Shown here in pieces: positions 22,038 to 29,374 of a DNA stretch of 30,476 nt. Within the stretch, counting starts at the first letter, position 1. Each line of letters starts with the position of its first letter. The stretch is from a virus. Location of the stretch: positions 1 to 30,476 of IMG/VR virus record IMGVR_UViG_3300046804_004895. The stretch is one strand, 5' to 3'. The position numbers were made by a program, and so were the translations under genes. The notes under the pieces are model-generated. The model was not told the DNA's origin. It did no database searches and saw only the letters and a program-made list of their open reading frames with translations.

Positions 22038-22045
22038 TATTTATA
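22038..22045 (-). promoter_or_regulatory. Perfect late promoter TATAAATA for the HNH gene
   Basis: Exact T4 late consensus on the minus strand. With the T4 geometry, +1 falls on the A of ATG 22032: a leaderless message is predicted. Confidence 0.75.
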
Positions 22046-22095
22046 TCAAAACCTTACAGTAAGGGCTCTTAGGAAGGCCTCTTTTTGGATCTATC

Positions 22096-22103
22096 GATAA
22101 ATA
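22096..22103 (+). promoter_or_regulatory. Late promoter octamer GATAAATA for the tail sheath gene
   Basis: One mismatch to consensus. Predicted +1 near 22109, leader about 20 nt with AAGGA (22118-22122) before ATG 22129. A 6-bp CTTTTT/AAAAAG pairing (22081-22086 with 22115-22120) again places the 5' arm upstream of +1, but it is weak. Confidence 0.7.
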
Positions 22104-22128
22104 TCATTAGCTAGAAAAAGGATTTACC

Positions 22129-25100
22129 ATGGCACTAATTTCACCCGGCGTAGAAGTAACAGTAATCGACGAAAGTCAGTATATACCTGCTGCGACCAAT
22201 TCAGTCCCTTATGTGTTGATTGCAACAGCACAAAACAAAGTCTCAGGAACAGGAACTGGTGTTGCCGCAGGCACATTACAGGCAAATGCAAACGTTCCTT
22301 ATTTAATTACAAGTCAACGAGATTTGTCAGCTACTTTTGGGGTTCCATTCTTTTACAAAACCACCGCTGGTACACCTATCAATGGGTACGAGCTCAACGA
22401 ATATGGATTGCTCGCTGCTTATTCGGCTCTTGGTGTTTCTAATCGTTGCTATGTTCAACGTGCAGATATTGACCTATCAGAACTCACTGCTACTTTGACT
22501 CGCCCCACTGGCAACCCCGATGATGGTGATTATTGGTTAGATACTGCAAACACAGTCTGGGGAGTTTTCCAGTGGAATCAAACCACTGCGGCATTTACAA
22601 ATCAAATTCCTATTGTACTTACCAACAGTTCAGACCTTGACAGCACTGTTCCTTTGCAAACAATTGGCTCAATCGGAGATTATTCTGTTGTTGCAGTCAA
22701 TTCTGTAACTGTTCACAATCCAATTTATTACAAACGCGGTGGTCCCAGCACCGATTCATATAGTTCAACTGCAAATTATTCTTCATCAACAGATTTAGTT
22801 GATTTGTACAACAATTGGGTTCTACTAGGCAGCGACGAATGGAAAACAGCTTGGCCAACCATACAAGGTACAAATACCAGTCCTACTCTTACCAACGGAG
22901 ATACAGTTGTTATTAACGGGCAAACTGTTAATGTCGGCAACGGCTCAACAGCAAACGTAAAAATTCTGTCAGACAACATCAACACTGCTGCTATTGCAGG
23001 TGTTTACTCTGGCGTTGCCAACGGTAAATTAGTAATTTATGCAGATTCCACTGCCACTGCCGATGGCTCTACCGCAGGCGAGGGTGCGGTTATAATTGAA
23101 AACGGCACAGGAACGCCACTAACGGCTGTTGGTATCACTGCCAAAACATACTATGCTCCTGCCTTTTTTGCTGGTGCAAGTTATAATCAACCTCGTTGGA
23201 GATCAACTGACACACAACCAGAACCAACAGGATCTGTGTGGCAAAAGACCAACAACGTAAATCTTGGCGCCAATCTTGTGTTAAAGAAATATTCCAGTGT
23301 GTTGGGAACATTTGTTCAGCAAGCCGTGCCAATTTATGCCGGTGGTGGCAATGCAATATACGCACTAGATCCCAGTGGCGGCGGCAAAAATATTCCAATT
23401 GGTACAACCTGGGCAAGATTGAATCCCGGTTTTAGTATACCAGACACTGCCGGTCTGGAGATTAGTGAATTTTATGCCACTGGAGCTACAGTAATCACAG
23501 GTGATACCACTAGTCCAGGACCGTTTGTGAATGGTAATCAGTTCACTATTAGAGCAACACAACCAGGAACACCAGACGTAACTTCGGCAGTAACTGCCAC
23601 CATAAATGGAACAACAGTGGCAGATTTTATTTCTGCTGTGTCAGCCGCTGCTGTACCTTATGTTAGTGCTTCTGTAAACAGTGACGGCGCTATTGTGTTT
23701 ACTCACAGTAGTGGTGGAGCAATTGTGTTGGCCAACACAACCGGAGTTCCACTTACAACAGCTGGATTCAATACAACCATCAAAGGTGTTAGCCCCGGTG
23801 GCCTGGAAAATCAGTTGATTTTGTCAAACTTCACTGCTAGTCCTTATTTTACATACACATCAAGTGACACACCACCCAATCAAGATCCTGCTGACGGCAG
23901 ACTTTGGTATTACAGTTCTGTGAATCAAGTTGATATCATGATTCAAAACGACGGTAATTGGATGGGATATCAGATGGTGGACAATGATGTACGCGGTTAT
24001 AATCTAACTGATACCAACGCCAGCGGTCCGATCTTTTCTCCCACTGCCCCATTGACTCAAACTGACACAGCGCAGAGTCCATTGGTATATGGAGATTTGT
24101 GGATTGACACTGCTGACCTTGAAAACTACCCAGTAATTAGTCGTTGGGAAAATGTCGACGGAGTTGATCAATGGGTTCAGATTGTAAATACAGATCAAAC
24201 AACTGAAAACGGTATTGTATTTGCCGATGCTCGTTGGGCACCAAACGGAACAACAGATCCTATCAGCGATCCTATTCCCAGCATTGCAAGTTTGTTGGTC
24301 AGTGATTATTTGGATTTAGATGCTCCTAACCCTGCACTGTATCCACAAGGTATGTTGTTGTTCAACACACGTCGTAGCGGCTACAATGTCAAGAGTTTCC
24401 AAATTGATTATTTTAACGCACAAAGTTTTCCAGATGATATATTACCCACAGTGACCAACGCTTGGGTAAATGCCAGCGGAAACAAGTCCAATGGTAGTCC
24501 ATACATGGGAAGGCAAGCACAGAGATCAATCATTGTGCAGGCACTTAAATCTGGTATTGACGCATCAAGTGAGATCAGAGAAGAACAACGTCAGTTCAAC
24601 TTGATTGCTTGCCCTCAGTATCCAGAGCTCATCCCTAACATGGTAGAACTCAATAACGATCGTAACAATACTGCTTTTGTTATAGGTGATACACCATTGA
24701 GATTGGCCCCTGATGCTGCCACAATTCAATCGTGGGCAACCGACAATAGTGGTCGAGGATTTGGTTCGGGGGATGGGTTGACTACTGCTGACAGTTATCT
24801 TGGAGTATTCTATCCCAGCTGCCAAACTACCGATCTTAGTGGCAGTTTAGTTGTTCAACCACCAAGCCATATGATGTTGAGAACTATTTTACGTTCAGAC
24901 GAAGTTTCTTATCCATGGCTTGCTCCAGCTGGAACTAGACGCGGTGTGATTGACAATGCTTTGCGCATTGGATATGTAAACGCAACCACAGGAGAATTTA
25001 TAACACTGGGTGTAAATCAAGGACTGCGAGACGTTCTGTACGAAATTGATATTAACCCAATTACATTTGTTCCAGGGGTTGGTATTACTAACTTCGGCAA

Positions 25101-25473
25101 CAAGACTGTGACATCAATTGCATCTGCACTGGACAGAATAAACGTTGCTCGATTGGTTGCTTATATTCGCAACAGATTACAAGAAATTGGTAAATCATAC
25201 TTGTTTGAACCCAACGATCAAATAACAAGAAATCAAATTACCAGTTCTGTAAATTCGTTGATGATTGACTTACTGAACAAGCGTGGTATCTACGACTACC
25301 TTGTGGTTTGCGATTTGACTAACAACACACCTGCTAGAATTGATCGCAGTGAATTGTGGGTAGATATTGCAATTGAACCAGTGAAAGCAGTTGAATTCAT
25401 CTATATTCCTCTGCGTTTGAAGAACACTGGTGAAATCGCAAGTGGTGTCAGTACTGTAGCCACCAGTGCTTAA
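22129..25473 (+). CDS. 18: Tail sheath protein, gp18-like (enlarged)
   Basis: 1114 aa contractile sheath subunit. The N-terminus 'ISPGVEVTVIDESQY' (4-18) is the standard sheath start. The C-terminal part carries the conserved order 'PYPWLAPAG-type' (SYPWLAPAGTRRGVIDN, about 926-942), 'NVARLVAYIRNRLQEIGKSY' (about 1005-1024), 'FEPNDQITRNQI' and 'ELWVDIAIEPVKAVEFIYIP' (about 1078-1097). T4 gp18 is 659 aa, so about 450 residues are inserted between the N-terminal domain and the conserved C-terminal half. The insert shows repeated modules: four 'G-x2-W' blocks (near 130, 367, 587, 653) and two 'INGxTV... V(P/G)LT'-type beta domains (about 255-345 and 475-565). It is followed by a terminator. Highly expressed late gene with a good ribosome-binding site. 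Confidence 0.96.
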   Translation: MALISPGVEVTVIDESQYIPAATNSVPYVLIATAQNKVSGTGTGVAAGTLQANANVPYLITSQRDLSATFGVPFFYKTTAGTPINGYELNEYGLLAAYSALGVSNRCYVQRADIDLSELTATLTRPTGNPDDGDYWLDTANTVWGVFQWNQTTAAFTNQIPIVLTNSSDLDSTVPLQTIGSIGDYSVVAVNSVTVHNPIYYKRGGPSTDSYSSTANYSSSTDLVDLYNNWVLLGSDEWKTAWPTIQGTNTSPTLTNGDTVVINGQTVNVGNGSTANVKILSDNINTAAIAGVYSGVANGKLVIYADSTATADGSTAGEGAVIIENGTGTPLTAVGITAKTYYAPAFFAGASYNQPRWRSTDTQPEPTGSVWQKTNNVNLGANLVLKKYSSVLGTFVQQAVPIYAGGGNAIYALDPSGGGKNIPIGTTWARLNPGFSIPDTAGLEISEFYATGATVITGDTTSPGPFVNGNQFTIRATQPGTPDVTSAVTATINGTTVADFISAVSAAAVPYVSASVNSDGAIVFTHSSGGAIVLANTTGVPLTTAGFNTTIKGVSPGGLENQLILSNFTASPYFTYTSSDTPPNQDPADGRLWYYSSVNQVDIMIQNDGNWMGYQMVDNDVRGYNLTDTNASGPIFSPTAPLTQTDTAQSPLVYGDLWIDTADLENYPVISRWENVDGVDQWVQIVNTDQTTENGIVFADARWAPNGTTDPISDPIPSIASLLVSDYLDLDAPNPALYPQGMLLFNTRRSGYNVKSFQIDYFNAQSFPDDILPTVTNAWVNASGNKSNGSPYMGRQAQRSIIVQALKSGIDASSEIREEQRQFNLIACPQYPELIPNMVELNNDRNNTAFVIGDTPLRLAPDAATIQSWATDNSGRGFGSGDGLTTADSYLGVFYPSCQTTDLSGSLVVQPPSHMMLRTILRSDEVSYPWLAPAGTRRGVIDNALRIGYVNATTGEFITLGVNQGLRDVLYEIDINPITFVPGVGITNFGNKTVTSIASALDRINVARLVAYIRNRLQEIGKSYLFEPNDQITRNQITSSVNSLMIDLLNKRGIYDYLVVCDLTNNTPARIDRSELWVDIAIEPVKAVEFIYIPLRLKNTGEIASGVSTVATSA

Positions 25474-25492
25474 GGTATTGATTGTACAAAAT

Positions 25493-25524
25493 AAAAATAG
25501 GGTCCTCGTAGACCCTATTTTTTT
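25493..25524 (+). terminator. Intrinsic terminator after the sheath gene
   Basis: Perfect 12-bp stem (25493-25504 with 25511-25522), 6-nt loop, T run to 25524. It separates sheath and tube transcripts. Confidence 0.92.
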
Positions 25525-25538
25525 CTTGACCAAAACAG

Positions 25539-25546
25539 TATAAATA
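25539..25546 (+). promoter_or_regulatory. Perfect late promoter TATAAATA for the tail tube gene
   Basis: Exact T4 late consensus. Predicted +1 near 25552, leader about 17 nt containing AGGAG (25556-25560) before ATG 25569. The standard, leader-bearing arrangement. Confidence 0.9.
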
Positions 25547-25568
25547 AACATATACAGGAGATATTAAA

Positions 25569-26225
25569 ATGGCAGTAGCATCATTAACAAAAATGACAGT
25601 GCCTTTGGCAAGCGACCAGAGTCAAACAACTCAGGGCTTGTTAATGCCGAAACTGAAATATAGATTCAGAATAACATTTGAAGGATTCGGAGTTACAAAC
25701 AGTGCTTCGCCTACTACAGAAATAACAAAACAAGTAATGGATTTTACTCGTCCTACTGTGACTTTTGAACCTATTGACATTCCAATTTATAACTCAACAA
25801 TTAAGTTAGCTGGTAAACACAGTTGGAATGATGTCACTTGCACGTTGCGTGACGATGCTAGCGGTCAAATTACTAGAATTGTTGGTGAGCAACTTCAGAA
25901 GCAATTGGACTTTGCTGAACAGGCAAGCGCCGCAGCTGGCATTGATTACAAGTTTACAACAACTCTGCAAGTACTAGACGGAGGCAATGGTGCTAACGAA
26001 CCAGTGGTGTTGGAACAATGGGAAATGTATGGTTGCTATTTGAGTGAAGTCAACTATGGCGACATGAATTATGGTAGCAGTGAGCCAGTAACAGTGGCCA
26101 TGACCATTAGATATGACAATGCCATGCAGATAAACTCTGCTAGCGGACAAGCTGATGGTGTTGGTTCCGATATTGGAATAAGAGCTCAAGGAACTGTTGC
26201 CACTGGCCCAACTGGCGTAGCCTAA
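25569..26225 (+). CDS. 19: Tail tube protein, gp19-like
   Basis: 218 aa. It follows the sheath gene directly, as in T4. 'MPKLKYRFRITFEGFG' (about 26-41) matches the opening strand of tube proteins ('ARPNLFQVEISYLG' in T4). 'DFTRPTVTFEPIDIPIYNST' (about 58-77) parallels 'KATALPAGIVEKIPVGFMNR', 'LAGKHSWNDVTCTLRDD' (about 80-96) parallels 'VAGDRTFDDWTVTVMND', and 'VLEQWEMYGCYLSEVNYGDM' (about 146-165) parallels 'IEIKGLWPTNVGELQLDWDS'. It is longer than T4 gp19 (163 aa), mostly through a Gly/Ala-rich C-terminal tail and an N-terminal extension. It forms stacked hexameric rings through which DNA passes. It probably shares a late transcript with the next genes (8-bp gap). Confidence 0.93.
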   Translation: MAVASLTKMTVPLASDQSQTTQGLLMPKLKYRFRITFEGFGVTNSASPTTEITKQVMDFTRPTVTFEPIDIPIYNSTIKLAGKHSWNDVTCTLRDDASGQITRIVGEQLQKQLDFAEQASAAAGIDYKFTTTLQVLDGGNGANEPVVLEQWEMYGCYLSEVNYGDMNYGSSEPVTVAMTIRYDNAMQINSASGQADGVGSDIGIRAQGTVATGPTGVA

Positions 26226-26233
26226 TAGGTATT

Positions 26234-27454
26234 ATGGCATTTGGACAAGACTACATTCTAAAAGGTTTTTCTGGCACCGAGGGCGTAAAAGACTACACCC
26301 ATGCCGCAAAAACCTTTTTGTCTAATGGGTATCAGTTTACACCCAGAAACAAGTTTCAATTTCATGTTTATTTTACTATCAATACAGCCTTTGTTCCTGC
26401 ACTAAGAACTGCTTTTGGTGATAATCAAGAAATTGCCACAATTGGTCTTATGGTCAAAAATGTGCAACTGCCGAATTACAACATATCTGTTGAAACCATG
26501 AATCAATACAATCGCAAGAGATTGGTTCAGACAAAAATTGACGGCGGCGATTTAATTAGAGACTTTTGGTATAGTTATTACTCATACTATTACAAAGATC
26601 CCAATCAAAAATACGATAACCTTACCAACACCAATGGCAGCTTAGGTCCTTTGGTTGGTACTCCCAATGCATTTAGTTACAACGACAGAGACATCTACAA
26701 CAATGACAGATATGTAAACGACTGGGGCTACATTGGTGAAGGGTACCGTGATGGCGCTGATACATTCTCTATATCAAGAACAGGAAAGCCTCCGTTTTTT
26801 AGAGACATAAGAATTTACGGACTGAGCCAACACAAGTGGGCCAGTTACGTTTTGATCAATCCCTTGATCACAGAATGGCAACATGATACCTATGACTACA
26901 GTCAAAGCAATGGCACCATGAGCAATAGAATGACCATACGCTACGAAACTGTAAAATATGGAACCGGAGCCATTGGAGATGTGAGACCAGATACCAACGT
27001 AGTAGGATTCGCAGACCCCAGTTACTACGATACTCAACGCAGTGGTATCACAAGAACTGGAACAAATGCCACAGTGTTAGGTCAAGGCGGTCTTGTTGAT
27101 ACCGGAATTGGTATTGCTGAAGACTTGGCATCGGGGGGAGTTGCTGGGTATGTTGGCGCAGCACAGAAAGCCCTGGCTGCATACAATACATATAAAGATA
27201 AAAATCTTGCCAGTATTGCCAATCGAGAGATTAGACAAAGTGCAACAGCAATTGCCAAAGGTGCATTGCCAGCTGTTCAACGTGCAGTGATTGGTACACC
27301 TGGCACACGTGGTATTCCAGGAACAGGACAACGTGGTATTCTGGATGGGATATTCTTTCCAACCCCGCCTACTACTAGCGTTACTGGTCCAGCGCCTGCA
27401 CCCACTCCTGGAGACTTAGCCACTCAACTTGCTCGTCAAGGTACAGTGAGATAA
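26234..27454 (+). CDS. Tail-tube-like virion protein (tube paralogue; tube-initiator-type candidate)
   Basis: 406 aa. Residues about 33-110 show a tube-fold pattern like that of gp19: 'FTPRNKFQFHVYFTIN' (opening strand), 'IGLMVKNVQLPNYNISVETM' (about 70-89), then 'NQYNRKRLVQTKIDGGDLIR'. 'YYSYYYKDPNQKY' (about 118-130) follows. Compared with a tube protein it has a large central insert and a low-complexity, Gly/Pro-rich C-terminal tail ('GTPGTRGIPGTGQRG', 'TTSVTGPAPAPTPGD'). In T4 the tube is nucleated by the tube-like gp48/gp54, so this could be a gp54-like initiator or another tube-associated baseplate protein; synteny beside gp19 is the main support. I have seen similar proteins listed only as virion structural proteins in marine T4-like phages. 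Confidence 0.75.
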   Translation: MAFGQDYILKGFSGTEGVKDYTHAAKTFLSNGYQFTPRNKFQFHVYFTINTAFVPALRTAFGDNQEIATIGLMVKNVQLPNYNISVETMNQYNRKRLVQTKIDGGDLIRDFWYSYYSYYYKDPNQKYDNLTNTNGSLGPLVGTPNAFSYNDRDIYNNDRYVNDWGYIGEGYRDGADTFSISRTGKPPFFRDIRIYGLSQHKWASYVLINPLITEWQHDTYDYSQSNGTMSNRMTIRYETVKYGTGAIGDVRPDTNVVGFADPSYYDTQRSGITRTGTNATVLGQGGLVDTGIGIAEDLASGGVAGYVGAAQKALAAYNTYKDKNLASIANREIRQSATAIAKGALPAVQRAVIGTPGTRGIPGTGQRGILDGIFFPTPPTTSVTGPAPAPTPGDLATQLARQGTVR

Positions 27455-27457
27455 AAC

Positions 27458-27817
27458 ATGCCAACTATCAACGCAATCAATGACAAAATTGATCAGACGG
27501 TTAGGATCTACGACGAATTTTACAATTACTCAGAAGACGTCCCTGCCGCTGAGTACGATATTGTAAACAGTTATTTCAAAAGTGTTTTTGCCACAGCGGA
27601 ACAAGCTGAAAACTTTACAGTTGCTATTTTTAGAGTAGCACAGGAAAGTGGCGATAGTGCAATAAGCATTGTACAACAAATACAAGGAGTCACTGGGCCA
27701 GAACTCACTGCCAGTCTTTGTTATTATCTCAACAGTGTGAGAAGCAGGGCAACATTGTTGGGCATTCTGCAACCCGCCGTGCCAAACTACTGGACTGCTA
27801 GAAATGTGAGACAGTGA
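27458..27817 (+). CDS. Conserved small phage protein, function unknown
   Basis: 119 aa, helical, soluble; no motif for an enzyme. Features: 'DEFYNYSEDVPAAEYDIVNS' (about 19-38), 'YFKSVFATAEQAENFTVAIF' (39-58), 'QQIQGVTGPELTASLCYYLN' (about 71-90) and 'RSRATLLGILQPAVPNYWTA' (about 93-112). I recognise this pattern from a conserved open reading frame next to gp4/tube genes in cyanophages and related viruses. It follows the tube-like gene with a 3-bp gap, and its stop overlaps the next ATG by one base (TGATG), so it is translationally coupled to gp4. A role in head-tail morphogenesis is inferred only from position. Confidence 0.8.
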   Translation: MPTINAINDKIDQTVRIYDEFYNYSEDVPAAEYDIVNSYFKSVFATAEQAENFTVAIFRVAQESGDSAISIVQQIQGVTGPELTASLCYYLNSVRSRATLLGILQPAVPNYWTARNVRQ

Positions 27818-28248
27818 TGGCCAAATGGGCGCAAGGGTCTTACACAATTCAAAATCCTGAAAAATATGTCGGCCGTGGAACACCCAGGTATAGATCGGGC
27901 TGGGAGCAGGCATTTATGCGATTTTGCGATACAAATGAACATGTACTACAGTGGGCTAGCGAGAGCATAAACATTCCGTATCGTAATCCACTCACAGGCA
28001 AACAAACAATTTACGTTCCTGATTTTTTGGTTGTTTATAGAACCAAAAACAGCACAGTCAAAGCCGAAGTAATAGAAATCAAGCCATCGGGACAAAGTGT
28101 GATCACTGAAAAACAAAATGGTAAAGAACGTGCGATTGTTGCTGTAAACTATGCCAAATGGGATGCTGCAACCAAATGGTGCCAGCGCCAAGGGTTGACG
28201 TTTAGAGTTATAACCGAAAACGAAATGTTTCACAACGGTCGTGCTTGA
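27817..28248 (+). CDS. 4: Head completion protein, gp4-like (PD-(D/E)xK nuclease fold)
   Basis: 143 aa from ATG 27817 (a GTG three bases earlier is also in frame but would extend the overlap). 'KYVGRGTPRYRSGWEQAFMR' (about 16-35) matches the T4 gp4 'KYRGDPKKITYRSNWEKFFF'. 'LQWASESINIPYRNPLTGKQ' and 'IYVPDFLVVYRTK' (65-77) match 'IAWGSETAVIPY ... RYFMDIWM'. 'VIEIKPSGQ' (85-93) matches 'FIEIKPKKE', and 'AKWDAATKWCQRQGLTFRVI' matches 'DKWKAAQSLAEKRGIKFRVL'. Candidate catalytic residues are E30, D69, E87 and K89. In T4 gp4 (gp50) is needed to finish the packaged head so that tails can attach. Family length is about 150 aa; complete. Confidence 0.93.
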   Translation: MAKWAQGSYTIQNPEKYVGRGTPRYRSGWEQAFMRFCDTNEHVLQWASESINIPYRNPLTGKQTIYVPDFLVVYRTKNSTVKAEVIEIKPSGQSVITEKQNGKERAIVAVNYAKWDAATKWCQRQGLTFRVITENEMFHNGRA

Positions 28249-28251
28249 GTC

Positions 28252-28259
28252 CATAAATA
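28252..28259 (+). promoter_or_regulatory. Late promoter octamer CATAAATA close to the gp16 ATG
   Basis: Only 4 nt lie between the octamer and ATG 28264, and there is no Shine-Dalgarno in them. A late transcript from here would start within the start codon, so gp16 would be leaderless or read from upstream RNA. Confidence 0.6.
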
Positions 28260-28263
28260 TGGC

Positions 28264-28749
28264 ATGACTAAAAAATTAGAAGAACTTTTTGATCTTCCTG
28301 CCACTGAACCCGAAACAGATTCTATTCCTGCTATAAACGAAACTCGTAGTGCGCTAGTTGCCATAGACGACACCATAGACAAAATAGATGCAGCTCTGCC
28401 AGCAGTGCGCGGTCTTGATGCGTCAGACAACGAAATGGACGAGTTAGCAACCAAAGCTACCAAGACCTTTGATGATCTCATGGATTTGGGCATGCAAGTT
28501 GACAGCAGATTTGCCAGTGAAATTTTTGCTGTAGCTGGCACAATGCTGGGTCATGCACTCACTGCAAAAACAGCCAAGATGAACAAAAAACTTAAAATGA
28601 TTGAGCTCCAGATGAAGAAAATGAAACTGGATCAAGACAATGACAATGATGCCACTACTGGGGAAACAGCGCAAGGGCAAGTATTAAACCGTAATGATTT
28701 GCTAGAACGTCTCTTGGCCACAAGAACTCAAAACAATAAATCCTCATAA
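28264..28749 (+). CDS. 16: Small terminase subunit, gp16-like
   Basis: 161 aa, close to T4 gp16 (164 aa). It has an acidic N-terminus starting MTKKLEELFDL, a central helical region, then a long helix pair 'DSRFASEIFAVAGTMLGHAL ... TAKTAKMNKKLKMIELQMKK' (about 81-120) in the place of the T4 '[20 protein letters not shown] ... EILKLHKDMKDI' core oligomerisation hairpin. The C-terminal 'GQVLNRNDLLERLLATRTQN' segment occupies the place of T4 'NATVFMGSPTELMDEI'. Small terminase rings recognise phage DNA and regulate the gp17 packaging motor; the large subunit gp17 is not in this window. Assignment rests on length, helical pattern and synteny with other late genes, not on exact identity. Confidence 0.75.
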   Translation: MTKKLEELFDLPATEPETDSIPAINETRSALVAIDDTIDKIDAALPAVRGLDASDNEMDELATKATKTFDDLMDLGMQVDSRFASEIFAVAGTMLGHALTAKTAKMNKKLKMIELQMKKMKLDQDNDNDATTGETAQGQVLNRNDLLERLLATRTQNNKSS

Positions 28750-28752
28750 ATA
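28745..28752 (+). promoter_or_regulatory. Late promoter octamer CATAAATA overlapping the gp16 stop
   Basis: The gp16 TAA (28747-28749) is part of the octamer. Predicted +1 near 28758, then AGGGAA (28759-28764) and ATG 28770: a ~12-nt leader with Shine-Dalgarno. Confidence 0.7.
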
Positions 28753-28769
28753 TCGTATAGGGAACTGAC

Positions 28770-29369
28770 ATGAAACATTTCAAAGATTATTTGATTGAAA
28801 GCGAAAGAACCTACTCTTATCGCATCAAATTCGCTGGTGATGTACCTGGTGAATTTATGAAAGAATTTAAATCTAAACTGGATCAATTTGATCCTGTAAA
28901 AATTAGCGACGTTAAAACAACTCCGATTCAAGCTCGTACGCCAGACTTCCCGGCATTCAGCAATGAGCGAGTGTGTACAGTAGACGTAGAGTTTCGTTAT
29001 CCTGCAATCGATGCACAAATTAGACAAATTGCACAGTTATTAGGTATGGATCCTAATCGCGTGTTAATGCAGACTCCTAACTACAGTGACAACAATCAAG
29101 AAGAGCGAACCGACATCGAAGATCAAAACAAAGACCTTATAGACGACACAGATTATCCTGCGCCTGATGCCAAACAAAAAGCATTGAGCAAAGATTATCC
29201 ATATGATCATGCAGTTCTCAAGAACGCTTATCGTTCAGATTTTACTGTTGCTGGTGGAAAAACCAAGCCAGCAGAAACAACCAATGATTTGCCACAGGGC
29301 AACATGAGCCCAATGAGCACTGTCAAACGCCCACCCAAGCCAGCTACTGGCCGTAACCCAAGAGGATAA
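28770..29369 (+). CDS. Conserved phage protein, function unknown
   Basis: 199 aa. The N-terminus 'MKHFKDYLIESERTYSYRIK' begins with the 'F.DYLxE' signature seen in many T4-like marine phage virion proteins. Residues 18-105 look like a compact alpha/beta domain ('FAGDVPGEFMKEFKSKLDQF', 'VDVEFRYPAIDAQIRQIAQL', 'GMDPNRVLM'), reminiscent of a ferredoxin-like fold. The C-terminal ~90 residues are polar and Pro-rich ('KRPPKPATGRNPRG') and probably disordered. No catalytic motif seen. A good Shine-Dalgarno and its own late promoter support expression late in infection; a minor capsid or assembly role is inferred from position only. It leads, after a 5-bp gap, into the truncated gene at 29375. Confidence 0.75.
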   Translation: MKHFKDYLIESERTYSYRIKFAGDVPGEFMKEFKSKLDQFDPVKISDVKTTPIQARTPDFPAFSNERVCTVDVEFRYPAIDAQIRQIAQLLGMDPNRVLMQTPNYSDNNQEERTDIEDQNKDLIDDTDYPAPDAKQKALSKDYPYDHAVLKNAYRSDFTVAGGKTKPAETTNDLPQGNMSPMSTVKRPPKPATGRNPRG

Positions 29370-29374
29370 TTGAA

